Origin: Cyclina sinensis
Taxonomy: Eukaryota; Mollusca; Bivalvia; Venerida; Veneridae
Direction: 5' to 3'
DNA length: 64,000 bases
NCBI GenBank assembly: GCA_012932295.1
Contig: JAAONU010000013.1
Span: 3,704,603-3,768,602, forward strand
Below are positions 45,621 to 57,623 of this stretch, piece after piece (the first letter of the stretch is position 1; every line of letters starts with the position of its first letter). The notes under the pieces were generated by a model that was not told the DNA's origin, did not search any database, and saw only the letters and a list, made by a program, of their open reading frames with translations. The position numbers were made by a program, and so were the translations under genes.

Positions 45621-46902
45621 CACTGAACAAAAGAAATTAAGGGTCAAGGACTTATGACAGCAGTTCTTAAAGACATACCTTTTTTTACTTCCTGAAGGTT
45701 ATATCCAACAAAAATTCATTGTATATGTGACCAATTTAAACTAAAAGTAACAGGTGTTTCACAAACAGAGTAGCACGAATAATCATCAAAGACAACCCCT
45801 ATCAGTTTTAAAGTGTTTGAGACTTGGTGGGTGGGGTAAACACAATGGCTTATCATAAGAAATATGGAAACCAATTAAATTTTAGAAACGGGTTTGACCT
45901 CCTCGTGCTAAGATAACCTCTTTGACACGGATCTGGAAGCTGCGTATAAGCTTTTTGATGTCCCTTTGTAGTATGAGACCCTATTCCTCAGTAAGGGCAG
46001 CAGCCAGCTCATTTCTGGTTGACGGCTGACGTTGTCGTGCGAAAACACGGCGCTGCAGCATGTCCCTGGCATGTTCTATTGGGTTCATGTCTGGAGACCT
46101 AGCTGGCCATAATAGCATTCCATACGTTCAACACCTTGGTCGACAAGGTACTGTTTGACGATTCTCGCACGGTGAGCTGTAGCATTGACGTCCACGAATT
46201 TCTGGCCGATTGCACCAGCATATGGAATGACGTGAAGTCGGAGAATCTCGTCGGAGAATCTCGTCAATATAACGTCTAGCAGTAACTGTGCCGTTAACAA
46301 ACACGTGAAGGTCTGTACGTCCGTTGTAAGTAATGCCCACCCAAACAGTAACAGAGCCACTACCAAACTTGTCATGTTCGGATATGCAACACTCGCTGAA
46401 GCGCTCATTTCGCTGACGCCATACACGCCGACGTCCATCATGGAAGTCCTGGCAAAATTTGGACTCGTCGGTGAATAGCACATTACGAAAGTGCCTGAGT
46501 TGCCAATTAATGTGATCTCTGGCAAACTCCAGACGGGCCGCACGGTGTCTTGGCGTTAAAGGAGGACGTACCCCAGGACGGCGAGCACGTAAATTAGCGT
46601 CGTGGAGTCTGTTGCGATATGTTTGTGCCGAGATTCGAATACCGGAAGCAGTTTAGACGTCTTTATTTAGAGCAATAGCCGAGTCAAACCTATGGCGTTT
46701 TGCAAGGACAACGATGGCACGGTCTTCCCCAGCAGATGTTAACCTTTGACGTCCACTCTGAGGACGTCTGGCGACGGCGCCTGTGTCCAGGTACTTTTTG
46801 CAAAAGTCGTTGGATTACACTTTGGCTAACACCATGCTCATTAACCACCTCGCGCTTCGTTTGCCCAGCCAGCAGACGACCGACTGCTCTGGCTGCCTCA
46901 GA
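45621..46902 (-). mobile_element. Tc1-like transposon, 5' end lost
   Basis: The left end is TA then CACTGAACAAAAGAAATTAA, a typical Tc1 terminus. The transposase runs leftward from 46902. The matching right terminus is absent: at about 46902 the sequence changes abruptly to a different repeat, so the element lost the start of its gene and one inverted repeat. Confidence 0.75.
45890..46902 (-). pseudogene. Tc1-like transposase, truncated and frameshifted
   Basis: Reading leftward: helix-turn-helix remains (SEAARAVGRLLAGQTKREVV.., NEHGVSQSVIQRL) directly at the truncation point, then a broken linker, then LFTDESKF (first Asp), GSGSVTVWVGI and RRYIDEIL. After a frame change come NATAHRARIVKQYL (its QDN-type second motif eroded) and a SPDMNPIEH-type third motif near 46085, then a stop. 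The N-terminal residues are missing. It is non-functional. Confidence 0.8.
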
Positions 46903-47185
46903 CTCCTGTAAAGTTTCAAATAAATCCCTCAAGTGGTTTTGGAGATGAAGCGAGGACAAGATTTTAGAGTGAAAACAATGACTAAGTGTTCATAACTCTG
47001 CCAAAAATAAATTGAGCGGAATCTCCCGACGATATGCACAACTAGGCTTGGTGACAAACACTCCTGTAAAGTTTCAAATAAATCCCTCAAGTGGTTTTGG
47101 AGAAGAAGCGAGGACAAGATTTTACAGGACAGACGGACGAACAGACAGTACCACTACTGTATGCCTCCCTTCGGGGGCATAAAAC
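46903..47185. repeat. interspersed repeat with a 158-base internal duplication
   Basis: 'ctcctgtaaagtttcaaata' and the next about 45 bases occur at 46903 and again at 47061, almost identical. The second copy continues into 'cagacggacgaacagacag' and 'ttcgggggcataaaac', a common mollusc repeat end. Confidence 0.7.
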
Positions 47186-47199
47186 TTTAAGATCTTCTA

Positions 47200-49150
47200 G
47201 AGTCTAGATATTTGATATATAGCATTGTTTAGTAGTCCTTTACCAAGATTGTTTAAATGTTTACTTTAGGGTAAAAATTCGCTCCTCCACAGAGGGTCAC
47301 TTGTTTTTACACAGATTTAAAATTTTAGAAGAGCAATTTAAACAAGAGGACAAAATGGTCCTGGGTCGCTAACCTGAAAAGTGGCTATCAAACAATGCAG
47401 TTGGTGTAGGGGGTAGCTGATATGTGATATGTCAGATGGAAGAAAAAAAAAAGGATGAGAATAAAATTTTTGCCCGCAAGGGAGAGGGGTGGGGGAGGGG
47501 AGAGAGGAAAACATTATGGTGGTTATGGCATATGAAATTAAACACCGCTCTACCAGCCATTTTTCTTTAATGGTCTCTTCAAATTGCACAGTCGTTGTAC
47601 GGAACACCCAAGGAACATCTGTGCAATAACATTTTAATCTGCCGTGTAGTTTCAGAAAAGAAGGTTTAAATGTTTCTCCTATAGCAACATTGGGAAAATA
47701 TGCCCCAACCTCGTGCAGTCACATTTATTCGCGGATCCTATATTTTTCACGATTTAAATAGAGAGTCACCTAAAGCACTTTTTCGCCAGATCATGTTCAA
47801 ATCCAGCCAGCGGTCTCTCAGAACTAGACCTATCTCTAAATGTGATTAATACCCCCTAAATTCGTCCGTGTCAGAGGTAAAGGTGAAGTATAAAATGCAT
47901 TACGTACATCTACACTTATTTGTAATATTGCACCCCAGGTTTCAAATCGATAATCTTAGAGATGTGAAAGTAGTTCGCCTCAAAAGAGTTTGCTATGACG
48001 GGCTGTAAAAACCCAGAACGGACACTAGTTTGCATAAAAGATGCATCGTGCACATCTTCACTTATTTGTGAATATGCACACCAAGTTTCAAATCAAAAGT
48101 CTTATCTACCGCCAAATCCACCGACCGGAAGATGACTCCTATATTCAAAGCATACAACGTTGGCGGGGGTATAAAATTTTTTTTTAAAGTGGTCCTATAA
48201 AGATACTAATAAAGAAAAATGCCCCGGCCTGGTGGCCATGTTTTTTACGGATCGCAATAAAAATATATTTCTTAATTTATAGAGAGGGTCACCCAAGGAA
48301 TATTTGTGCCAAATTATTTTCAAATTGGACCTGCGGTTTCTTAGAATTTAGCTTTCTGCATAAGGAAAATATTATGTGAGCTCAGGCGAGCTAAACATAT
48401 TCTAGGCTTCGAGTTTAGATATATAGTGTGTGATATTGTGTTATGGTCCTCTTCCAAAAAATGTTGAAACCATGGACCTGGGGATGAAAGTAACCCCGAC
48501 CTGTGGTCACTGACTAAACTTATGCAGCAGTTTTTATATACGATTTTCCTTAATTATTCCCTCAAACCATCAGATGAGAGCTTAAAATAATTTGGGATAA
48601 GCGCTGTTGAGTGGTTTTGTTTCATAGCTGTTTCAAGTCATACCCAAATGTCTGAAGTGATCCTGCTCTGAGGTCAGTTATTTAACTTACATAGGATTTG
48701 ATTTTTATGCGCCTCCTCCCCCCCCCCCCCCCCCCCCTCGGAGGGCGCAAATTGTTTTTGGTCTTTCTGTCTGTCTGTGTGTTTGTTGTTTGTTTGATTG
48801 TCACAGAACATTAAAGCTTTTCGAGGCCCCGCCGGGGGCAAGCGGTGCATTCGAACGTAACGCTTGTGTTTTCTCTAAAACCCTTCAGCCGAGATATTTT
48901 ATATGTTAGCATTGTCTGGTAGCATTGTACTAAAGCGCTGGTCATAATTGATATCGACCTGAGGTCACTAATCGAACTAATATATTTTACATGTATTTTT
49001 TAAACCCTTTCTTAAACCTGTAAGACTCAGAGCTTAGATATTCGGTATGTATCATTGTCTGTTGGATTTGTACCAAAATTGTTCTATTCATGACCCCGCA
49101 CTCAAAAGTGACGCGCCAAAGGGGTCAGTAGTTTAAAGTGACTTACATGG
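47200..49150. repeat. mosaic of interspersed repeats
   Basis: Family 3 blocks ('tatagcattgtttagtagtcc', 'gttagcattgtctggtagca', 'gtatcattgtctgttgga') recur at about 47215, 48420, 48900 and 49040. A second family ('atgcccc..cct.gtg..ca', 'atagagagggtcaccca') recurs at about 47690 and 48220. Twin blocks at about 47895 and 48045 share 'cacttatttgt.aatatgca' and 'ccaagtttcaaatc'. A run of 20 C (48718-48737) sits between inverted 'gcgcctcc' and 'ggagggcgc' arms. No gene. Confidence 0.6.
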
Positions 49151-51011
49151 AAAAAAACAAATATATCGACTATACAATTCATTTCACATGCTTAATTTGT
49201 CCGCGACCTTTATCTTGACTAACTGACCTACTTCCTTGTTTTCAATGAAATTTGAACTATATATATAATTTTGCATATAGATTTTAACTTTGACTGCCGA
49301 CCCTGACCTACTGACGTTTTTTCTGTTTAAAAAAATGTGTGTATAAAATATGGACTATATGTTCGGTTTTGCATGAGATTTCAATCTCTGCTTTACCTAG
49401 ACCCGCTTCCTTGTTTTTTTTCAGCTTCAGCATAGAAATTAAAACTACACCCATATTTTTGTTTCCACATAGTTACTATTCAACTCAAGGAACATGATTT
49501 GCGATGTCTAAGTTTGCTGTTCTTTGGCGAAATGTATTTCATTGGAGGTGCTGGTAAGAGCTCAGGTGAATGATATAGCATTACCATCGCCCTCGTGTTT
49601 CTAATAAATTCTTGTACAGTTATCATATCAACACTAATCTAAATATAGTATTAATTGGACACATTTGCAGCTGAATGACCTAGACAAATGTGGTGTAAGG
49701 TGTCTTGTCTGTGATTTATGGTAGGTACATTTGGCATGTCTGCTTGGTATATATTCTTGCAAATCTCTCAATACTTCTTTGACTTTTAAACATAATATTT
49801 TGCCTGAGAGCATAGCATTTTATTCTAAACAGGAAGACAGATTTATATCTATAAATTCATTATCATAACAACAACGGAAAGGTTAGATATGTAATATCTG
49901 ATGCAATTGACAGATCCATATAGGCACGGCTATACTAGAAGGTCAACTTCCAAGACAAAATGTGTTCTGTACTTAAAGAAACATAGCAACCACTGCCTCA
50001 TTTTATTACCTGAGTTAACATACAACATCATGAAGTCATATATAAAATCACAATTTTTCTGGATAAATATTTTAAGGGGGCAACTGTGACAAAAGAAAAG
50101 GGTATGTTTGACTGGAGATGTTGTTTTTGAAACGTCTTATGACATGATATTCAAACGTTTTATGCATTTAATTAAGAACTATAAAAAGATAAACAAATTA
50201 CGGACTGTTGAAGTCAATGAGAAAACATAATTCTGTTGAAATGCACAAATGAGTTATGAATGTTTGTCACTATTCTGTAATACTGGAGTATAAATGTGCA
50301 GGAAAATTTTTAACTAGAAACTCGTAGTCGAAAATGGGAAATAATTTGTTTAAAATGCAAATCAGACTTGTGGAGCTTGATCTTTGAGATAAGATATTGT
50401 CCCATATGACCTGTGTGAAATTCCAGTCCAGTATCATAAGTAGTTAAAAATAAGTACTCACAACCAAAACATTACTATGTAGATTAATGAAGTTGTCGGC
50501 GCAGACAAAATGGTGGGTAGTATAACTATGAACATTCTTGGAATAATCTATCCATAAGTACACATCTTAAATTAAATATGAAATTCTCAAAATCATTGGT
50601 AACTATATTCCTCAGCATTATAAGTTAGAATAGAAAATATTGAATTGAATAACAAACAAGTCATTTGAAATTTGAAATGGAAATTTATGTGTTTACAAGA
50701 TTCAAGGAAGTAAAAATAATGCATTTTCATTGGGCCACGAGAGCAGACTGTTTTGAGTTATTTTAATGAATACTGAGGATGATTATTTTTTGTATTATTT
50801 CTAACTTTATTACATTACAATGTCTGTCTGGCGAAATATCTGTCTGGCGACGATATTTCGAGATCAAGAAGTTGAAATTAAAAAAGCAGCTATGTCGTTA
50901 TTGACCTTACAGTTAATGATGCTAAATTTTTATTACAGCCAGACACACGTTTTAACAATGTTTCGCGCGTCGAAATGAGGGACATTCCTGATAACAAATT
51001 ATCTCCGAAAG

Positions 51012-51106
51012 CGGCATAGGTAGCATCTTCAGAAGCTAATAAAGTGAGATTGGGACTTGATGTTACCTTGAAATTCCATAGGATTTGATTTTGCTGTGTG
51101 TAACCT
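51012..51106 (+). repeat. 95-base direct repeat, copy 1
   Basis: From 'ggcataggtagcatcttcag' to 'gctgtgtgtaacct'; about 92% identical by eye to 53000-53093. Confidence 0.85.
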
Positions 51107-52999
51107 AAAATTTACAACAATGGGGTTGGCTCTCTGCTAGTGGTTGATGATTTTTTTCATTAATTTGCATTTAATTGAAATATTTCAAAACCAAAGTCTC
51201 CCTGAAGGTTGTTAAACCAAATTTGATATTAAAGTTTTAGAAATATTTCGCCAATTTCAGTTCAAATAAAGTGTATAATAGACTGAAATGGCTGTTTCTG
51301 TATATATATCACATTCTAGCAGAAAATATGACGAATTTAAGATTTTTTTTCGGAAATGTCACACAGACCTTGAAAACAGGGGAGGTTAATTTGAAAAGAA
51401 AATTTCGTCTCGTTTTCCTTGAGTGTTGAAAACGTTGCACTATTTTACGCGTTCTCATCTAAATTTAGCTTTTAAACTACGAAAATAGTTTCTTCAATGA
51501 GAAAATACATCAGATAAATCATAAAGTCGCAGAAGATTCAAGGACTTTTGAAAATACCAGGCACACTGAAATGCTAGTTAATATAGAAGTTATAAGATAC
51601 GGATTTTCGAGTATATACTTTGTACTTCATCATAAATATAAAATACGTCTTCAGCCTTTCTGTTCTGAAAAACGATCAAAATAATACTACAGAATTCACA
51701 GTTAAAAGACACTATTTGTTACTGCAGCAACGGAATTACAAAATGAACATTATAAAGGTATAGCAGTACCATTTAGATGCGTTTTGCTAAACTCTGTTGA
51801 AATTTTAGTCAGTGTCATGCGGTTTCCAGAAGAATACAGTGATAAAATCTTAATTCTAAGTACGGATGCGTATCATAATGGTTTTGTGCTTCAATTTCGA
51901 TAAAAAAATTCTAGAAAAAACCCGCAAGATTCATGCTTCAGAAATCCATCATTTCAATATAATAGGAGAAAAACATGTAAAAATGCCTTAAGTTTTTTAT
52001 TACGTTTATGTCAAAAAAGTGGAAATGTTATATAAATACAAATCATTATAGCTGATTCGAAAAAAAGGAAACCAATTCACTGCAACACGAGATATTTCTG
52101 TTTTCTCCGGCCGTCAGGGCGCCATTTTTAAAGCTAAGTTTTTATCCAAAATAACTGAAAATATGCAAAAAATGTTTCTTTATGAGTAGAATTGGTACAT
52201 CAACGTTTATGTGCCTATAGGCTTTCCATCTTTTTATTTTAGAAATGACCTAGCAGATTACTGAATATCAATTAATTCAGTATTTCTCTATTTTTTGAGG
52301 GGTTGGGTAAATAAAGAGTCGTGTTTGTGCAACATAAGCGCTATACATTGCTAACCAATACCTGCCTTTAGTACACTCAATGCCAGAATAAACTGTTATT
52401 TCTGTCTATGTTGAGCCAAGGTAGAATAAATGTCTGTCAAATATTCGTTGATAGAGCTCACAATTTCTAGAAAAAATTCAGACCAATATTGACAATGCCC
52501 TTACAGTATTAAAAGGGGTAAATTTTCATTCTAAGTGCAGTAAATGAAAAATAAAGCTATGCTTTAATACAAAAGAGATTGTTAAATAATATTATGGAGT
52601 TGTGATATCCCTAAAAAAACCAAAACATGTTATCTTTAGGTTATACACTACCAAATCAGTGTTGTCGGGAACCAGTCAATTTTGTGCAGGATTTGTGCGG
52701 AGCTATAAGATGACAAAGCTGTCTGATTCGTCAAAAATGGAAAGTTTGTTTTGAAAATGATTTTACTTGAAAACAACACATGTATTGAAGAACAAACTGA
52801 AATTAGGCATAAATGTGACGGACAATTCTTGTTATTTTTGTCGTTTTAAAATAAACAGGAAATTTCGACAAATTGTAATAAAAATACCGAAGTGACTGGG
52901 GTGACTCCTTCGAGACGATATACCGGAAAAGTTGATTGGTCATGCTACGAAAAAATCTGAATTTAAATTGTTTCTCAAGTTTGATTCTTCCCAGAAATC

Positions 53000-53093
53000 G
53001 GTATAGGTAGCGTCTTCAGAAGCTAATAAAGTGAGATTGGGACTTGGTGTTACATTGAAATTCCATAGGATTTGATTTAGCTGTGTGTAACCT
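53000..53093 (+). repeat. 95-base direct repeat, copy 2
   Basis: From 'ggtataggtagcgtcttcag' to 'gctgtgtgtaacct', same orientation as the copy 1,988 bases to the left. The flanks of the two copies are unrelated, so the match is not part of a longer tandem. Confidence 0.85.
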
Positions 53094-54250
53094 TCAATGT
53101 TATATTAGAGAATATTCAGGGTAGATAATTCGCTAATGTCCCCAGTTACTCACTACATTATCACTACATATAAACCGTTATTTCCTCTTATATCGAAGAG
53201 CATAAGACATAAACATATAATATTACAGATACAAATTAATATGGACACAAGATACAAACAAACCATACACAAACGTAGCAGACAATATTTAAGACGATTA
53301 CATTGAATATATTAATCACACACAAGGACAGACTATTACAATGTTCATATTAAGGCAGAGAATAACATGAATATTTTTTATACGAACATATACAGTGATT
53401 GCTTGATAATTTTCTTGTTTTTTTTCTTGTGCACTTTTTCGATAACACCTTTGATATCAGCAAATCGAAGCATCCCTGTAAAGACTTTTGCTAATACTGT
53501 ACCAATTACGCCTCCACCAAACAGGCAATGTTCATAATATACTGGATCGAAAACGGAATCTTTTTGTCTCTTACATGTTTCTACTTGGCATCAGATACGT
53601 CACGGGATGATACAACGACGTTGCCACTGATAGAATAGTACGAGTTGCTTCATCAGGTCAATGAAAAGTTTGATATAGCAATTTAACCAGAGTTACCTTC
53701 GAGTGAATTAAAACCCTGCTCGTCTATAAAATAATTTCACGTCTATGGGTATTTAATTTCTGTATGACTTTTATTGGTAACACACGTTTTTGTAAGAATA
53801 AAGGATGTCATTTCCTGTAAACTCAGTTCGATCGCATTCCTTGTATACACATTCAGATCAGATTCGGAACCTCGTTCAGATCAATTGTACTTTTGACAGA
53901 TTTGTATGAAGCATTTGATCCTAAAGTCCGATACTGTCTGGTGGGATTATACATAATATACTGACAGGGGAAGACTAGAAAAAGCAAACAAAAGTTGGAC
54001 GGAACATTTCCAGTGTTTTAGATGACATACAGCCACACCCTTCGCTACAATAGCCTAGTTGTAAAGATCAATTACAGTAGATCAAAACGTGGAAAGTTCG
54101 AGTGGCTCGTTCTGAATAGGTTAAATGGTGAAAAGTATTTTCGTTTAAGAACTGTTAACAATAGCCTGTCAGCCTGGAATTGGGGAATTAAATGTACGTT
54201 AGTAGAGTTGACTCACAAACACGGAATACTGACCGTTTGGGATGACTTTA

Positions 54251-55630
54251 TACTGTTCACAAAAATAGGGGATATTATGTTACTTTGTTATGATATGGAA
54301 AACGGCAATCATCTTGTATAATTATTTCTACAATGGTCGTTAATGTGTAGATAGCGTGGTCACTAAAGTATGGGAATGTCGTTAAAATTTGTCCTGCATG
54401 TGCAACTTCAATACATAAGGGGTAGCACGCGGATTTTAACATTGACCAAAATCGTGGCAATTGTGACTTTATATGGACAAAACTTTCAGAATATTGTGTT
54501 GTGTAAATGTCAAACACAAATTCACAATCAACTTTGCAGTTGGAATTATGATACGTCTAACGGAACGTCCACGTTGGCGGGCCATTTGTATACTCCAGAC
54601 CAGAAGTGCACAGGCCCAGGCTGCAGCTGACTTGAATGTTTCACAGTCCATGGTCTGTCAATTGTGGTCACGCTATCAAACGACTTGTGACGTGATTGAT
54701 ATCCAAATAAGTGGACGTCTCAGATGTTTTTAATCAAGCTCTCCGTAATAGAGCACAGACGGCCACAGACTTTCAACAACACTTTCGACATGTCAGAGCA
54801 GTTAATGTCTCGTGACAGACAATAAGAAATCGTCTTCGCGAGGTGTAGACAGTAGCTTCGGTGGATTATTACGCAGTGGTAACATGTGATGTTCAGTGAT
54901 GAATCCAGATTCAACCCAGACTTCCGTGCCGGTTGAAGAAGATTTTGGCCTCGCCCAGGTGAACGTTTTACATACGCTGCTAGGGTTACCCACGACAGAT
55001 ATTGGGGTGGGTCCGTTGTGGTATGGGGTGGCATCACTATGACTGCCAGAACACAGCTGTATGTGTGCCATGGCGGTACTACCGTGTCAAATTGTTCCGC
55101 ATGTTTTCCCGTCTGCGCAACATCATGGCCAAGAATTCATCTTCCAGGATGATAACGCTAGGGCCCATAGGGCAAGACTTGTCAACGAGTTCCTTGAAGA
55201 GCAACATATCCGTACTTTACTATGGCCAGCGATGAGTCTGGACTTATCACCAATTGAACATGTATTGGACATTCTTGGAAAATGTGTCCGAAGACGTGAG
55301 CTCGGTGCGGCGCTGCAAGAAGAGTGGGACAGAACCCCTCAGCACATCATCAGTCATCTTATTGGGAGTATAAGACGTCGTTGTATAGCTTGCTGGGACA
55401 ACAGAGGTAGTCCAACACCTTATTTAGGGCGTATGAAAATGATGACGTTAACTTAATGATTTTGGCCGCTGTTTAATGTACCTAAAGATGTCATGATGAA
55501 GCTAAATTTTCGCTTAAGACGTGTGAAAGAGTTTGTTTAATTTATTGAATAAATATATATGGTAAGGGTTTTCCTAATTACTCGCAATAACAATTTTACC
55601 TACAATATCCCCTACTTTTTGTGAACAGTA
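54251..55630 (+). mobile_element. Tc1-like transposon, copy 1
   Basis: 1,380 bases. The left end TACTGTTCACAAAAA.AGGGG matches the inverted right end ..CCCCTACTTTTTGTGAACAGTA. TA duplications lie at 54249-54250 and 55631-55632. Same family and orientation as 57624-59067. Confidence 0.87.
54548..55456 (+). pseudogene. Tc1-like DD34E transposase, copy 1, degenerate
   Basis: The start MIRLTERPRWRAI..LQTRSAQAQAAADLNVSQSMVCQLWSRYQ is an N-terminal helix-turn-helix. The frame breaks at about 54720. An FSDES-type first Asp motif lies near 54890 and GGSVVVWGGIT near 55010, both displaced in frame. From 55130 on the frame is good: QDDNARAHRARLV (second Asp) and LDLSPIEHVLD (Glu), DD34E spacing, to a stop at 55456. 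Inactive. Confidence 0.83.
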
Positions 55631-55998
55631 TATAATAAACAAGCACAAACTTAAAATTCTGATGATTTGACATAAATGTCAATTTTCATCTGATTTACCA
55701 GTCCGCACTGTGTAATGTTTATTTCTAATCTGACTAGATGGCTCTGAGACAAGTAACTTATGGTATCATATATTTTGTATACAGTATTTTGTCGCTGTAA
55801 CAGGTTTTCTCCCGCTGCTCTGTTGTATACTTACATTATTGGATATCTGACAGATATTGCGAAAGATACAGGTCTTTGTTGTCTTTCTAGTCGTATACAT
55901 TGATCATTCTCTCGTCGTTGTATCCATTTGTCTGGAGAATATGGTATAAAGACGCCATTTCATACAAATAACTCATTAAAAGTTTGTCTGTATAAAGG

Positions 55999-56258
55999 AT
56001 AATAAACTTTCTTATATAATGAGTTTTCTGTCGTTTAAGGACACAATTAACTTTCCTATATTATGAGTATTCTGTCGTTTTAGGACATAATTAACTTTCC
56101 TATATGATGAGTGTTCTGTCGTTTAAGGACACAATTAACTTTCCTATATTATGAGTGTTCTGTCGTTTTAGGACACAATTAACTTTTCTATATGATAAGT
56201 GTTCTGCCTTTTTAGGACACAGTCACTATATGATGAGTGTTCTGTCGTTTTAGCAGCA
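55999..56258. repeat. 44-base tandem repeat, about 6 copies
   Basis: The 'gttctgtcgttttaggacac' core recurs at 56026, 56070, 56114, 56158 and 56202 with exact 44-base spacing; the last interval (to 56240) is 38. It lies between the two Tc1 copies. Confidence 0.9.
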
Positions 56259-56398
56259 ACTCATTACAGTTTATTTGTTTTAATGTGACATATAAATTTC
56301 CTAACTTGTACCATTATTATGGACCGAACCCAAGCTGTTCTGAAGGTACAAGTAGATTTCAGTTATTCAATCCACACTTAAGCTTCAGCTGTCGTCAT

Positions 56399-56561
56399 AG
56401 CCATTCCAGCTACATATTGGAAGTACTGGCGGCTCATCTATTGGTCTGATCAGAACATACCCTTGGTGGGACTCGTGGATGGCCATTCCAGCTACATATT
56501 GGAAGTACTGACGGCTCACCTATTGGCCTGGTCAGAATCACCCTTGTAGGGACTTGTGGAT
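56399..56561. repeat. tandem duplication of about 82 bases
   Basis: 'gccattccagctacatattg' starts at about 56400 and 56482 and both copies run through 'gga.t.gtggat' with a few changes. Confidence 0.85.
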
Positions 56562-57453
56562 TCAACTTCCCACTCCATAAACGAACGCCTTACCAATTTA
56601 CCACGGAGAAGGAAAGCTCAAACCATCAGACTTGTACAGCAACGTATACTCTGTGAACAAAACAATATATGACGAAGTAGGACTCAATGTTTATCTCCTA
56701 GCTTATTTACTAATAAGTGGAAACAACTTTCTTGTCACTGTTCGAAAGATAATACAATATGTCATCACAATTTTCTTTCTTTTTATCAGAAAAAAAATAA
56801 AACTGATTCTTGCACGAAAATAGTATCAGTTGCCTTAAAAAATGACAATGTAGAGTCCTTGATCTTAAGATAATACGTTCAAGTATGTATTTGATAAGTT
56901 ATAATCCAATTCACTATATTTAAGATAAATATTGTCTTAATTGGGCACTCTTCATATTAAGTTTATTAACAATATTGTAAAGTTGAACAATTGTGTTATC
57001 AGAAAAGAAATGTTTTTGTGCTTCGGTCGGAATATTTATATGTGAAAAAACCGACCAGATTCATGCAGCAGTCACTACAATATGATACGGAATTCTATTT
57101 TCTCTTTTAAAAGGTTTAACAAAAGCGTTACTTTCTTATAAAATACTCTATAATTGTTCTTAGAATAGTTTTATCTGTTCCAAAATTACATTTCAGTTTG
57201 GTTCCGTAATTATTACTGCATACAAATATTTACAACCTATCCACACTTGTTCCGTCTAAATTCTGCCATGGAATCGAGAATATTGGTAAATTCAAACATT
57301 TGAATGATTCATTTATTCTGTTTGTTTGGAAGATAGGCAAAAACATTTAGATTAAGTTTTGCTAGTACAGCAGCTCGTTTATTAGGGTTTGATCAATTTG
57401 AAGAAAAAAAAAGGAAGAAAGCAATGCAATGGTGAACCTTTAAAAAAAAGGAA

Positions 57454-57493
57454 AACACACACACACACACACATCATCATCATCATCATCATC
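57454..57493. repeat. (AC)n(ATC)n compound microsatellite
   Basis: About nine AC units followed by seven ATC units. Confidence 0.95.
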
Positions 57494-57623
57494 TCTAAAA
57501 AGAAACTGAGGCTACATCAGTGCCCGTAGCACAGTACGGCATCAGTGATATTCAGTTTTGCAAAATCTACATAGAACGGTTACCTTGGAGATAACGTATG
57601 CAGAAAAAATAAATTGCTATATA

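Larger units (their letters stand above)
49151..54248. other. non-coding stretch, no gene recognised
   Basis: About 5 kb of AT-rich sequence, apart from the paired 95-base repeat listed separately. A 100-residue open frame at 54022-54321 runs into the transposon end and is not supported as a gene. Confidence 0.35.

Noticed and set aside
46700..46948. Plus-strand 82-codon frame
   Set aside because: Antisense shadow of the minus-strand Tc1 transposase remnant.
51012..53093. LTR retrotransposon between the two direct repeats
   Set aside because: No gag/pol remnants, primer-binding site or TG..CA ends were seen; kept only as an unexplained direct repeat pair.
54022..54321. 100-residue ATG-initiated frame left of the Tc1 copy 1
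   Set aside because: It runs across the transposon boundary at 54251 and ends inside it, shows no known domain and has no splice context.
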